Shown here: piece after piece, positions 1-8,155 of the stretch
How positions within the stretch are numbered: position 1 is the stretch's first letter
Layout of the letters: every line of letters begins with the position of its first letter
Assembly (NCBI RefSeq): GCF_025994435.1
Contig: NZ_BAQK01000079.1
Location: forward strand, 5,294 to 69,293
Reading direction: 5' to 3'
Source of the DNA: Gluconacetobacter johannae
Lineage (GTDB): Bacteria > Pseudomonadota > Alphaproteobacteria > Acetobacterales > Acetobacteraceae
Length of the DNA: 64,000 nucleotides
The notes under the pieces: generated by a model
Databases searched by the model: none
Seen by the model: only the letters and a program-made list of their open reading frames with translations
Told to the model about the DNA's origin: nothing
Translations under genes and position numbers: made by a program

Positions 1-2
1 GG

Positions 3-599
3 GATTTCGGGCTGACGCCGGCGTGCGTGTGGAGCCAGGTGCTGCCGTCGGGCCAGTGGATCGTGGTGGATGAGCTGGTGTCGTCGTCGATGGGCATCGA
101 CCGGTTTTCGGACGAGGTGATGCAGCATTCGGCGCGGCATTACCCGCGCAGCGCCTTCATCGACGTGGGCGACCCGGCGGGCACGCAGCGGGCGCAGACC
201 GACGAGCGGACGTGTTTCGAGATTCTGCATGCCAAGGGCATCGGCATCGAGCCGGGGCAGCAGGGGCTGGCGATCCGGCTGGAGAGCGTACGCAAGCCGT
301 TGCGGACGCTGGTGGATGGAGCACAGCCGGGATTTCTGCTGCATCCGCGTTGCAGGATGCTGCGGCGGGCGCTGATGGGCGGCTATCGCTACCGCCGCAT
401 GCAGGTGGGCGGCGAACGCTATGCCGACCGGCCGGAGAAGAACCGGTGGTCGCACGTCACCGACGCGCTGCAATACGTGGCGACCCGGCTGTTCGGCCCG
501 TCGCTGCGCTTTGCCGAGGCCGGCGCGGGGGACGGGGACGAGGATTTCAACGCGCATCCGGCGAGCGACCGGACGCGATCGAGCGTGACGGGGTACTGA
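3..599 (+). CDS. Phage terminase large subunit, C-terminal nuclease part (5' end outside window)
   Basis: This is the packaging motor that cuts concatemeric phage DNA and pumps it into the prohead. Only the RNase H-like nuclease domain is in the window, and the frame is open at the left edge. The motif DFGLTPACVW carries the first metal-binding Asp, FIDVGDPAG the second, and HVTDALQYVATR the last, in the usual order and spacing. The ATPase domain must lie upstream. The stop overlaps the next start (TGATG). No gene can be named beyond terL-like. Confidence 0.85.
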   Translation, partial: DFGLTPACVWSQVLPSGQWIVVDELVSSSMGIDRFSDEVMQHSARHYPRSAFIDVGDPAGTQRAQTDERTCFEILHAKGIGIEPGQQGLAIRLESVRKPLRTLVDGAQPGFLLHPRCRMLRRALMGGYRYRRMQVGGERYADRPEKNRWSHVTDALQYVATRLFGPSLRFAEAGAGDGDEDFNAHPASDRTRSSVTGY

Positions 600-850
600 T
601 GGCGGGACTGATTATACCGGCGAGCGCCGTGCCCAGGGCGGCTGCGGCGCGCAGTTGCCGGCAGTGCCGGTTCCATGGGCTGGAGGGGCCGGATGTGGTG
701 TGCCGGCGCTATCCGCCGCAGGTGACGGTGGTGATGGTGCCGCAGCCCGCGCCGCGCGTGGGGCAACTGGCGCCGCAGCCCTTTGCGACCTTTCCGCCCG
801 TGGTGCCCGAGCATGTCTGCGGCGAGTTCGCGGCCGGGGGGCGGGCATGA
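599..850 (+). CDS. Small Cys-containing phage protein
   Basis: 83 residues. The ATG overlaps the terminase stop and the end overlaps the portal start, so translation is coupled to both. Four cysteines (CRQC near residue 19, then DVVCRRYPP and EHVCGEF) could form a small zinc ribbon; this is inference. The second half is rich in Pro and Val. I do not recognise a family. Its position between terminase and portal suggests a minor head or packaging role. Confidence 0.55.
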   Translation: MAGLIIPASAVPRAAAARSCRQCRFHGLEGPDVVCRRYPPQVTVVMVPQPAPRVGQLAPQPFATFPPVVPEHVCGEFAAGGRA

Positions 851-2997
851 GCGCGGGGGAGGTGGATGATGTCCTGACCGGGGATGCGGCCGAGGGGCCG
901 GACATGGAACAGGCGCGGCGTCTGCGGCGCTGGATCGAAAGCCCGAACATCGCCGGGGAGCTGGACGAGGAGACGTGTGCCGCCATCGCGCAGCGGGTAC
1001 GGCGGGAATACGACATGGACGACGCCAGCCGTGGCCCGTGGAAGGAAAAATACCGGCGCTGGCTGGATCTGGCGCAGCAGGTGGCCGAACCCAAGACCTA
1101 TCCCTGGCCGGGGGCGTCGAACGTCATCTTTCCGCTGCTGACCATTGCGGCGGTGCAGTTCGCGGCGCGGGCCTATCCGGCCATCGTGCGCGACCGCGAC
1201 GTGGTGCGGGGCACCGTGCTGGGCCGCGACGACGGGGTGCCGGCGATGGACCCGCTGTGCCCCGGCCGGCCGCTGGTGGGGCCGGACGGCGCGCCGGTCT
1301 GGCTGGTGCCGCCGGGCGCGCGGCGGACGCGGGCGGATGCCATCGGCCGGCACATGAGCTGGCAGGTGCTGGACGAGATGGAGGAGTGGGAGGAGCAGAC
1401 CGACAAGCTGCTGCTGAAACTGTCGATTGTCGGCGTGATGTTTCGCAAGACCTATTTCGACCCGGCGTTGCAGCGCAATGTCAGCGAGACGGTCGATCCG
1501 CTGCGGCTGTGCATCGACTACAACGCCAAATCGTTCGCCACCGCGCCGCGCATCACCGAGGAGATCGACCTGTACCCGTGGGAGGTGCAGGAGCGCATCC
1601 GCGCCGGCCTGTTCCTGGACGACGAGTACGGGTGCAACCACGATGCGTCGCCGGACGACGACGCGCCGGTGACGTTCCTGGAGCAGCATCGGCGCATCGA
1701 CCTGGACGAGGACGGCTATGCCGAGCCCTATATCGTGACGATCGCGCGCGATTCCGGGCGGCTGGCGCGCATCGTGGCGGGATATGACATGGAAGGGGTG
1801 ATGTTCGGCGCGGCCGACCATCGCATCCGCCGGATCGACCCGGTGCCGTACTACACCAAGTTTCCGTTCATTCCGTCGCCGGACTCGGCGATCTACGACA
1901 TCGGGTTCGGCACCCTGCTGCATCCGTTGAACGAGGCGGTGAACACCAGCCTGAACCAGATGTTCGACGCCGCCCATCTGGCGAACGCGGGGGGCGGGTT
2001 CATCGGGTCGGGCCTGTCGCTGAATGCGGGGTCGGTGCGCTTTCAGGTGGGCGAATACAAGGTGGTGAACGCGCCGGGGGCGGCGCTGCGGGAGAACCTG
2101 GTGCCGCTGGCCTTTCCGGGGCCGAACCCGGTGCTGTTCCAGCTTCTGACCTTTCTGGTCGATGCGGGGCGCGAGATTGCGTCGGTGAAGGACATCCTGT
2201 CGGGCGCGATGCCGGGCGGCAACACGCCGGGGGTGCTGGGGCTGGCGGTGATCCAGCAGGGGCTGAAGGTGTTCAGCGCCATCTTCAAGCGCGTGCATCG
2301 CAGCCTGGGGGCCGAGTTTCGGAAACTGTACCGGCTGAACCGGATCTATCTGCCCGACGAGGTGGGGTTTCGGGTCGGGGCCGGATATTTCAGCGTCACC
2401 CGCGCCGATTACGAGCAGGGCAGCGGGGTGGAGCCGGTGTCGGACCCGGAAATCGTCACCGACATGCAGAAGCTGGCGCGGGCCAACTTCCTGCTGGCGT
2501 TCAAGGACGACCCCTGGTGCGACGGGCACGAGATCCGCCGTCGCGCCTTCGACGCCGCCGCGATCGGCGAGGTGGGGCGCGTGTTGCGCGACCGGCCGGC
2601 GCCGAACCTCGACGCCGTGAGCCGGGCGCAGGACCTGGCGTTGCGCGCCCGGCGCGAGGCGCGCGAGGGGGCGGCGAGCGAGGGCCGCCAGCGCGTGCAG
2701 GAGATCGAGGCGCTGGCGGGGGCGATCCTGCGGCTGGCGCAGGCGCGCAAGGCGGAAGCCGATGCGGGGGGCGGGGCCGACCGGGGCGCGATGGACAGGG
2801 AATTGGCGGATCTGGAGGCATGGCGTGAGGAGTTCGGAAATGACGGATCGGCCGATGTCGGAGGGGACGGACCGGGAGGAGATCCGCGACCGCCGGCGGG
2901 CGGCGCTGGCGGAGCTGACCGAGGGGGATTTCCAGGCGTGGCGGCATCATCCGGTGACGCGGGCGGTGCTGCTGTTCCTTGGGGATTACCGCGATAG
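847..2997 (+). CDS. Phage portal protein (P22 gp1-like)
   Basis: 716 residues, close to the 725 of the P22 portal. The portal forms the dodecameric ring at one capsid vertex through which DNA enters and leaves. The N-terminal stretch with YPWPGASNVIFPLL and the later FGTLLHPLNEAVNTSLNQM segment are typical of large podovirus portals. The C-terminal third is helical and Arg/Glu/Ala-rich, as expected for the barrel. The start at 847 overlaps the preceding stop. The last roughly 50 codons become Gly/Pro-rich low complexity and overlap the next gene by 158 bases, so the true C-terminus is uncertain. Confidence 0.8.
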   Translation: MSAGEVDDVLTGDAAEGPDMEQARRLRRWIESPNIAGELDEETCAAIAQRVRREYDMDDASRGPWKEKYRRWLDLAQQVAEPKTYPWPGASNVIFPLLTIAAVQFAARAYPAIVRDRDVVRGTVLGRDDGVPAMDPLCPGRPLVGPDGAPVWLVPPGARRTRADAIGRHMSWQVLDEMEEWEEQTDKLLLKLSIVGVMFRKTYFDPALQRNVSETVDPLRLCIDYNAKSFATAPRITEEIDLYPWEVQERIRAGLFLDDEYGCNHDASPDDDAPVTFLEQHRRIDLDEDGYAEPYIVTIARDSGRLARIVAGYDMEGVMFGAADHRIRRIDPVPYYTKFPFIPSPDSAIYDIGFGTLLHPLNEAVNTSLNQMFDAAHLANAGGGFIGSGLSLNAGSVRFQVGEYKVVNAPGAALRENLVPLAFPGPNPVLFQLLTFLVDAGREIASVKDILSGAMPGGNTPGVLGLAVIQQGLKVFSAIFKRVHRSLGAEFRKLYRLNRIYLPDEVGFRVGAGYFSVTRADYEQGSGVEPVSDPEIVTDMQKLARANFLLAFKDDPWCDGHEIRRRAFDAAAIGEVGRVLRDRPAPNLDAVSRAQDLALRARREAREGAASEGRQRVQEIEALAGAILRLAQARKAEADAGGGADRGAMDRELADLEAWREEFGNDGSADVGGDGPGGDPRPPAGGAGGADRGGFPGVAASSGDAGGAAVPWGLPR

Positions 2998-3148
2998 CCT
3001 GGACCAGGGGCTGCTGGGGCACTGGCGCGCCGGCACGCTGGTGCTGGCGCAGGAACACGAGACGCGGGGGCGGAGCCTGCTGGCCGGCGAGATCGCCGGG
3101 CTGGACCGGGACGTGCTGCGGACATTCTATGGCGGGGACGATGTGTGA
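2840..3148 (+). CDS. Phage hypothetical protein overlapping the portal gene
   Basis: 102 residues, charged and probably helical (REEIRDRRRAALAEL near the start). The ATG at 2840 lies inside the 3' end of the portal frame, and the coding sequence continues 151 bases beyond the portal stop. Downstream it is joined by TGATG overlap to the GroES-like gene. Its composition looks like a normal protein, unlike the overlapping end of the portal frame, so this frame is probably the selected one. Function unknown; a head-completion role would fit the position. Confidence 0.6.
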   Translation: MTDRPMSEGTDREEIRDRRRAALAELTEGDFQAWRHHPVTRAVLLFLGDYRDSLDQGLLGHWRAGTLVLAQEHETRGRSLLAGEIAGLDRDVLRTFYGGDDV

Positions 3149-3576
3149 TGCGTGAGGGACGGATTCTGAAACTCGACCGGCAGGAATATGTCGTTTCGGA
3201 CTGGGACGGGGTGAACCGGGCGGGGTATGTGCCGCTGGACGACAAGATTCTGGTGCTGGCGGACATTCATGCTGACATCACCAGCGGCGCGGTGCAGTTG
3301 CCGGCCGAGTATGTCGAGCGGCAGACCCTGGCCGCCGAGCACGGCACCGTGATTGCCGTGGGGCCGGCGGCGTTTCGCTGGAACGACGACGGCACGCGGC
3401 AGTGGGAAGGGCGCATCCCCCGGCCGGGCGACCGGGTCTATTTCGAGCGCTATGCCGGGCAGTTGCTGAAGGGCGAGGACGGGCGGATGTACCGGCTGAT
3501 GTCGCAACGCTGCATCGCGGCGATCGGTGTCGGCGCGGAATCGGACAATGACGAGATGATGGAAGGGACGATCTGA
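3148..3576 (+). CDS. Phage-encoded GroES-like co-chaperonin
   Basis: 142 residues. The central part reads as a GroES fold: VPLDDKILVLADIHADITSG at residues 33-52, then LPAEYVERQTLAAEHGTVIA, PGDRVYFERYAGQLL, and the terminal YRLMSQRCIAAI strand. GroES proteins cap GroEL and help fold large substrates. Phage versions such as T4 gp31 adapt the host chaperonin to the viral coat protein. It sits directly before the scaffold and capsid genes, which fits that role. It is longer than host GroES (about 97 residues) through N- and C-terminal extensions. The ATG overlaps the previous stop; a GTG one codon upstream is possible. Confidence 0.75.
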   Translation: MREGRILKLDRQEYVVSDWDGVNRAGYVPLDDKILVLADIHADITSGAVQLPAEYVERQTLAAEHGTVIAVGPAAFRWNDDGTRQWEGRIPRPGDRVYFERYAGQLLKGEDGRMYRLMSQRCIAAIGVGAESDNDEMMEGTI

Positions 3577-4502
3577 TGTCGGATGTGCAGGACGAAGTGC
3601 CCGTCGTGGCCGATGCGGTGATGGAGGCCGGCGCGCCCGAGACGGCCGCGCCCGCAGTCCCCGAATCTGTGGCCTCTGAGCCGGTGGCTTCTGGGCCGGT
3701 GGCGCTGGATGTCGAGGCGCAGGCGCGGCGCATGGGCTGGGTGCCGCGCGAGGCGTTTCGCGGCGACCCGGCCAACTGGCGGCCGGCCGAGCAGTTTCTG
3801 GAGCGGGGCATGACCCTGTTGCCGGTGCTGCAACAGAATTACCGCACCCTGGACAGCCGCTATGGCGCGGTGCAGGCGGAACTGCGCGAGACGCGGCAGG
3901 CGCTGGTCGATTTGACCGAGCGCGCGCGCCGGGCGGACGAGCGGGCGCTGGGCCGGGCGATGAAGGAGATCGAATCCCGCAGGCAGCGGGCGGTGGCCGA
4001 TGGCGATACCCGGGCCTTCGCCGTGGCGGAGCAGGAGTTGCAGGATCTGCGCGACAGTACGCCGCCCGTGCGGCCGGCCGCTCGGCCGGAGGCCGCCGGG
4101 GTGGGTGCGGGGGCCGGGGCGGTGCCGCCGGAAGTTGCGGCCTTCATGCAGGCGAATCCGTGGTTCGGCACCAATGAGGAGGCGCGGCAGGACGCGATTG
4201 CGATCCACGCGGCGGTGGACCGGCAGCATCCGCGCCTGCCGCTGGCCGAACGGCTGGAGATGACCCGGCGCAAGGTGCGGCAGTTGCATCCCGCGCTGTT
4301 CGAGAACGCGCGCCGGGTGGCGCCCGCCGCCGTCAGCCCCTCGCGCACCGAGGCGGCGCGGCCGGCCAACCCGCGCGGGTTCGACGCGCTGCCCGCCGAG
4401 GTGCGCCGGGAATTCGACCGCTATGCCCGCGCCCTGTCGGGCAAGGGGCAGCCGCTGACCCGCGAGGAATGGGCGGCCTATTACTGGGAGAACGAAGGAT
4501 GA
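3576..4502 (+). CDS. Probable capsid scaffolding protein
   Basis: 308 residues, close to the 303 of P22 scaffold. The N-terminus is acidic and Ala/Pro/Val-rich. A long helical, coiled-coil-like middle follows (about residues 85-160, rich in Arg, Glu, Ala and Gln), then a Pro/Gly linker and a basic C-terminal region, the arrangement typical of scaffolds whose C-terminus contacts coat protein. It lies between portal and capsid genes. No sequence motif proves the function; the call rests on size, composition and position. The ATG overlaps the preceding stop by one base. Confidence 0.6.
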   Translation: MSDVQDEVPVVADAVMEAGAPETAAPAVPESVASEPVASGPVALDVEAQARRMGWVPREAFRGDPANWRPAEQFLERGMTLLPVLQQNYRTLDSRYGAVQAELRETRQALVDLTERARRADERALGRAMKEIESRRQRAVADGDTRAFAVAEQELQDLRDSTPPVRPAARPEAAGVGAGAGAVPPEVAAFMQANPWFGTNEEARQDAIAIHAAVDRQHPRLPLAERLEMTRRKVRQLHPALFENARRVAPAAVSPSRTEAARPANPRGFDALPAEVRREFDRYARALSGKGQPLTREEWAAYYWENEG

Positions 4503-4972
4503 GCGACGAACAGCGCCGGCGCGTGCCGGCCGAGGGCGCGCGGGTGCGCGCCGAGATGCCCGTGGAGGCGGCGGGGCGGCGGGGCCGGAACGTCCGCAAG
4601 CCGTTCGGTACGCGCGAGCAGAAACTGGCTTATCCCGACAGGGAGGGATACCATCGGCACTGGTTCAACGACGAACCCGGCCGCATCGCCCGCGCGCAGG
4701 ATGCGGGCTATACCCAGGTGGATGACGACAGCGGCAAGCCCGTCAGCATGACCGTGGGCGTGGCGCGCGGCGGCGGGGCGCTGATTGCGTACTTGATGGA
4801 AATACCGATGGAATGGTATCGGGAAGACATGGCGGCGCAGGAGGCCCAGCAGCAGGAACTGCTGGCCCAGATCAGGCAGGGCCGCGTGCCCGGCGGGCCG
4901 ACCGGCGCCGACCGCAATGCCCAGTACGTGCCGCGCGATGTGGGAATCACTATCCGCGAGGAACGCCGCTGA
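4499..4972 (+). CDS. Phage hypothetical protein before decoration gene
   Basis: 157 residues, with ATG overlapping the scaffold stop (ATGA). The basic N-terminus leads into NVRKPFGTREQKLAYPDREG, then HRHWFNDEPGRIARAQDAGY and a Gln/Glu-rich helix. This pattern recurs in phage genes next to scaffold or capsid genes, but I cannot assign a function. It is followed by a non-coding stretch with a hairpin repeat, so it ends a transcription or translation block. Confidence 0.6.
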   Translation: MSDEQRRRVPAEGARVRAEMPVEAAGRRGRNVRKPFGTREQKLAYPDREGYHRHWFNDEPGRIARAQDAGYTQVDDDSGKPVSMTVGVARGGGALIAYLMEIPMEWYREDMAAQEAQQQELLAQIRQGRVPGGPTGADRNAQYVPRDVGITIREERR

Positions 4973-5026
4973 GGCAGGCGTGATCGGGGCCCAGGGATGG
5001 CCCTTCCCGATACAGGCAATGACGAA

Positions 5027-5143
5027 GATCGGGCTTTGCCCGAACCCACCAGGGCCTGAGGCCCTGGACCCCGATCGTGGACAAACGACTGGGTTTCCAA
5101 AGGGCGATGCCCTTTGGCGGGTTTCAGGGCGGAGCCCTGAGGC
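5027..5143. repeat. Four-hairpin intergenic repeat, copy A
   Basis: Most complete copy. In order it holds the palindromes CGGGC-TTT-GCCCG, CCAGGGCC-TGA-GGCCCTGG, CCAAAGGGC-GAT-GCCCTTTGG and CAGGGC-GGA-GCCCTG, joined by conserved linkers (AACCCA; ACCCCGATC; ACGACTGGGTTT; CGGGTTT). It lies between two prophage head genes. The family recurs at 6808, 19124, 23656, 29551, 36747, 47337 and 49143. Confidence 0.85.
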
Positions 5144-5202
5144 ACAGGCATAGACCTTGCGGCGCGCGCGCCGTTCCATCACTCGTGCAGGGGTCCTGCC
5201 AG

Positions 5203-5799
5203 ATGAATTCGAATATTGCCAGCGGCCTTCGGCCGTTATCCTACATGTCCGGTGCGCCCTATAGTGGCGGCGTGCAGGTTTACTATGTGCCGGCCGGCAA
5301 CCCGACGCCGCTGTTCATCGGCGACCCGCTGGTGGCGCTGGATGGTGTGGCCGATGCGAACGGCGTGCCGGGGGTGGGCATCGCCACCGCCGGGGGTTCC
5401 GGCGTCATCACCGGGGTGATGCAGGGCGTGGCCAACAATGCCGGCGAGCTGGTGCTGCCGGTGGTGCAGAACCAGGCGCCGTACCTGCCGGCGGGGCAGG
5501 CGGCGTATGTCTATGTCGCCGACGATCCGAACCTTGTGTTCGCGGTGCAGGAAGATTCGGTCGGCGGGGCGCTGGCGGCCGGTGCGGTGTCGAAGAACGC
5601 CGACCTGGTGGCCGGGGCGGGTTCGACGGTCAACGGGTTTTCCGGCTGGCAGTTGCAGTCGGCCAGCGTGGGCACCACGGCGACGTTGCAGGTGCGGATT
5701 CTGCGGGCGTACCAGTCGATCGACAATGCCGTCGGGGCGAACGCGAAATGGCTGGTGCGGATCAACCTGCATTCGATCACCAGCCCGACCGGGATCTGA
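5203..5799 (+). CDS. Probable head decoration or capsid-stabilising protein
   Basis: 198 residues, rich in Gly, Ala and Val with alternating strand-like segments. It starts MNSNIASGLRPLSYMSGAPY. The internal stretches GDPLVALDGVADANGVPGVG and LPAGQAAYVYVADDPNLVFA suggest a small beta-rich fold. Located directly before the major capsid gene, as decoration or cement proteins often are; no motif proves it. The upstream gene-free stretch holds hairpin repeat A, so it probably needs read-through or a promoter hidden near the repeat. Confidence 0.5.
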   Translation: MNSNIASGLRPLSYMSGAPYSGGVQVYYVPAGNPTPLFIGDPLVALDGVADANGVPGVGIATAGGSGVITGVMQGVANNAGELVLPVVQNQAPYLPAGQAAYVYVADDPNLVFAVQEDSVGGALAAGAVSKNADLVAGAGSTVNGFSGWQLQSASVGTTATLQVRILRAYQSIDNAVGANAKWLVRINLHSITSPTGI

Positions 5800-5895
5800 C
5801 GCGGTGGGCCTTCGGCGTGGTCCGGGGGCGCTGCGATCGTGAAAAACATCGAGCGGGCCGTGCGGTTTTGTCGCGCGGGCTGAGGAGCGATTTCA

Positions 5896-6804
5896 ATGGC
5901 CGTTATTACGACTGGCGCGCATCCCAAGGCGTTGTGGCCGGGGATCAAGGCGTGGTGGGGACGCAGCTACGACGAGCATCGCGTCGAATATCTGGATCTG
6001 TTCGACAAGCAGACGTCGGACAAGGCGTATGAGGAGGAGGTCGAGATCACCGGCTTCGGCCTGGCGCCGGTCAAGCCGCAGGGCCAGCAGATCTATTACG
6101 ATGTCGAGGCGCAGGGGTCGGTCAGCCGCTTCACGCATGTGGCCTATGCCCTGGGCTATGTCGTGACGTATGAGGAACTGCGCGACAACCTGTATGAGGT
6201 GGTATCCAAGCGCCGGGCGGCGCAGCTTGCGTTTTCCATGCGCCAGACCAAGGAAAACGTGCTGGCCGGCATTTATAACATGGCGTTCTCGGCCGCCGCC
6301 CCCGGTGGCGACGGGGTGTCGCTGGTTTCGAACCTGCATCCGACGCTGTCGGGCGCGCAGTCGAACCTGCTGGCCACGGCGGCCGATCTGTCGGAGGCGG
6401 CGGTCGAGGACCTGACGGTGCAGATCATGCAGTGTCAGAACAACCGGGGCATGCGGATCTCGGCGTTGCCGCGCACGCTGAACGTGCCGTCGGCGCTGTG
6501 GTTCGAGGCCAACCGGATCTGCAATTCGGTGTTGCAGAATGACACGGCGAACAATGCCGTCAACGTGCTACGTGCGACGAATGCGTTCCCCGAAGGCATC
6601 AAGCTGAACCATTACTTCACCAGCCAGACGGCGTGGTTCATCCGGACCAACGTGCCCAATTCGCTGACCTATTTCGAGCGCGATCCGATCTCGTTCGATC
6701 AGGACAACGATTTCGACACCCGCAACGCCAAGGCCGCCTGCTACGAGCGGTATTCGGGATATTGGGCGGACTGGCGGGGGCTGTACGGCACGCCGGGGGT
6801 TTAA
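5896..6804 (+). CDS. Phage major capsid protein
   Basis: 302 residues. Forms the icosahedral shell. Typical features are the N-terminal WPGIKAWWGRSYDEHRVEYL, a DKAYEEEVEITGFGLAPVKP loop region, a long spine-like helix (KRRAAQLAFSMRQTKENVLA), and the C-terminal TRNAKAACYERYSGYWADWR segment found in HK97-fold coats of this phage type. Preceded by GAGGAG 9 bases before the ATG. It is shorter than P22 coat (430 residues) and lacks an obvious insertion domain. Repeat copy B follows. Confidence 0.8.
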   Translation: MAVITTGAHPKALWPGIKAWWGRSYDEHRVEYLDLFDKQTSDKAYEEEVEITGFGLAPVKPQGQQIYYDVEAQGSVSRFTHVAYALGYVVTYEELRDNLYEVVSKRRAAQLAFSMRQTKENVLAGIYNMAFSAAAPGGDGVSLVSNLHPTLSGAQSNLLATAADLSEAAVEDLTVQIMQCQNNRGMRISALPRTLNVPSALWFEANRICNSVLQNDTANNAVNVLRATNAFPEGIKLNHYFTSQTAWFIRTNVPNSLTYFERDPISFDQDNDFDTRNAKAACYERYSGYWADWRGLYGTPGV

Positions 6805-6807
6805 GGC

Positions 6808-6899
6808 CGGGCTTTGCCCGAACCCACCAGGGCACGGATCGACGACTGGGTTTCCAAAGGGCGCCGCCCTTTGGCGGGTTTCAGGGCGGAGCCCTGAGG
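6808..6899. repeat. Four-hairpin intergenic repeat, copy B
   Basis: Shortened in the second stem, which is reduced to CAGGGCACGGATC. The third stem is CCAAAGGGC-GCC-GCCCTTTGG, so the loop differs from copy A while the stem is intact. It begins 4 bases after the capsid stop codon and may act as terminator or mRNA stabiliser for the capsid message. Confidence 0.8.
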
Positions 6900-6913
6900 T
6901 CTTCCGAAAAACA

Positions 6914-7123
6914 ATGGAGAATACGATGAACGTTAAAAAGAACGGAACCAAGCCCGCTGGCGTGCCGGCGGACGGGCGCGTGACGGGGATGCAGATCCAT
7001 CACCATCATCACTATCACGCGCCGGCCAAGGCGCCGGCGGTGACGTCGCCGCGTGCCGTGCCGGCCGTCGCGCGGGGCAAGGCGGCCCCCGCCGGCGCGC
7101 GCAAGGGCGGCCGGCGGGCCTGA
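6914..7123 (+). CDS. Small basic phage protein with natural polyhistidine run
   Basis: 69 residues, with a second in-frame ATG at 6926. Residues 29-35 read HHHHHYH, followed by an Ala/Pro/Lys/Arg-rich tail ending GARKGGRRA. The His run could bind metal and the basic tail could bind DNA or capsid; both are inference. It lies just after the capsid gene and hairpin repeat B. No family recognised. Weak ribosome binding site, so confidence in expression is moderate. Confidence 0.5.
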   Translation: MENTMNVKKNGTKPAGVPADGRVTGMQIHHHHHYHAPAKAPAVTSPRAVPAVARGKAAPAGARKGGRRA

Positions 7124-7179
7124 GGGCAGGCCCGGTCCCGACCCGGTGCGCCGGGTCGGGACCCTGACGGAAGGAGGGC

Positions 7180-7590
7180 ATGGTGGCGGATGTGATGATG
7201 TCGCAGGTGTTGGCGAACGGGCCGCGCAACCTGGTCGTCAAGCTGACGGATGTCAGCGACGGGACGGGGCTGGCGGCCGTCAAGGTGGTTGACGCGCAGT
7301 CCGTCGCCTTTTCGGTCGGGGGGCAGGCGCCGGGGGTGCATCTGAAGGTGCGGCGCATCGCCTATGACGTGCATGGCATGGTGGTGCGCCTGCAATGGGA
7401 GGCGGCCGAGCCGGTGGACCTGGCGACGCTGTCGGGCTTCGGTCATCTGGATTTCCGGCGGTTGCAGGGCATTGCGAACCCGAAGGCGCCGGGGGCCACG
7501 GGGTCGATCCTGCTGAGCACCATCGGGGCGGCGGCGGGCAGCGCGTTCACCCTGGATCTGGAAATGGTCAAGGGTGTTCCGCAGGCGTGA
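7180..7590 (+). CDS. Phage hypothetical structural protein
   Basis: 136 residues, preceded by a strong AAGGAGG site. Strand-rich, with SDGTGLAAVKVVDAQSVAFS, RIAYDVHGMVVRLQWEAAE and GFGHLDFRRLQGIANPKAPG. This resembles head-completion proteins placed just after capsid genes in several phages, but no family can be named with confidence. Confidence 0.6.
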   Translation: MVADVMMSQVLANGPRNLVVKLTDVSDGTGLAAVKVVDAQSVAFSVGGQAPGVHLKVRRIAYDVHGMVVRLQWEAAEPVDLATLSGFGHLDFRRLQGIANPKAPGATGSILLSTIGAAAGSAFTLDLEMVKGVPQA

Positions 7591-7600
7591 GGGGACGGCC

Positions 7601-8155
7601 ATGACCGAGGCCTGGTTCTACAACCCCGGCGACCATTATGTGCTGGACGATCTGTCGGGCTTCAAGGTCCGGCGGTCGAAGGCGCGGACCATCCCCGGCG
7701 GCCAGACCGGCCAGGCGGTGGTGGACCGCAGGCGGTGGGAGGCGCAGCAGCCGCAGGATTTCGTGCGTGGCGTTGCGGACGACCAGACCGTGGATATCGC
7801 CCGGCCGCGCCAGCGGGATTGCTTTACGGTCGTGGGCACGGTCGTGACGGGGGCGGCCGGCGTCGGTGCGAACGGGGTGCCGGTGGCCGGCACGTTCGGG
7901 TTTTCGGTCGGCGACCGGATTCAGATCATGCTGGATCGGGGCGAGAATTTCGTGACGGACATCGTTGCGATCTCGGGCGCGGTGCTGACGATTTCGCCGG
8001 CGCTGCCGGGCGCGGTCGGCGGTCTGGGCGACCTGGCGGGGAACATGGTTCTTCAGCTTCCGCGGGTGAGGGCGGCCGCGTCGTTCGTCACCGAAAATGG
8101 CGCGGCGCTGGCGACGGAGGAAGGGCGGCTTCTGGTGCGGGAGGCATCGTCATGA
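7601..8155 (+). CDS. Phage hypothetical structural protein
   Basis: 184 residues; start chosen at ATG 7601 after GGGGACGGCC. The N-terminal half includes MTEAWFYNPGDHYVLDDLSG and a basic patch. The C-terminal half has a GDRIQIMLDRGENFVTDIVA segment that looks like a small beta-barrel (an SH3 or OB-like layout). The end overlaps the following gene by 4 bases. Role unknown; head-tail or tail position. Confidence 0.55.
   Translation: MTEAWFYNPGDHYVLDDLSGFKVRRSKARTIPGGQTGQAVVDRRRWEAQQPQDFVRGVADDQTVDIARPRQRDCFTVVGTVVTGAAGVGANGVPVAGTFGFSVGDRIQIMLDRGENFVTDIVAISGAVLTISPALPGAVGGLGDLAGNMVLQLPRVRAAASFVTENGAALATEEGRLLVREASS

Noticed and set aside
6974..7020. Polyhistidine run as a cloning-vector tag
   Set aside because: The surrounding sequence is continuous with the prophage and has no vector features; the run is H5-Y-H, not a designed tag.
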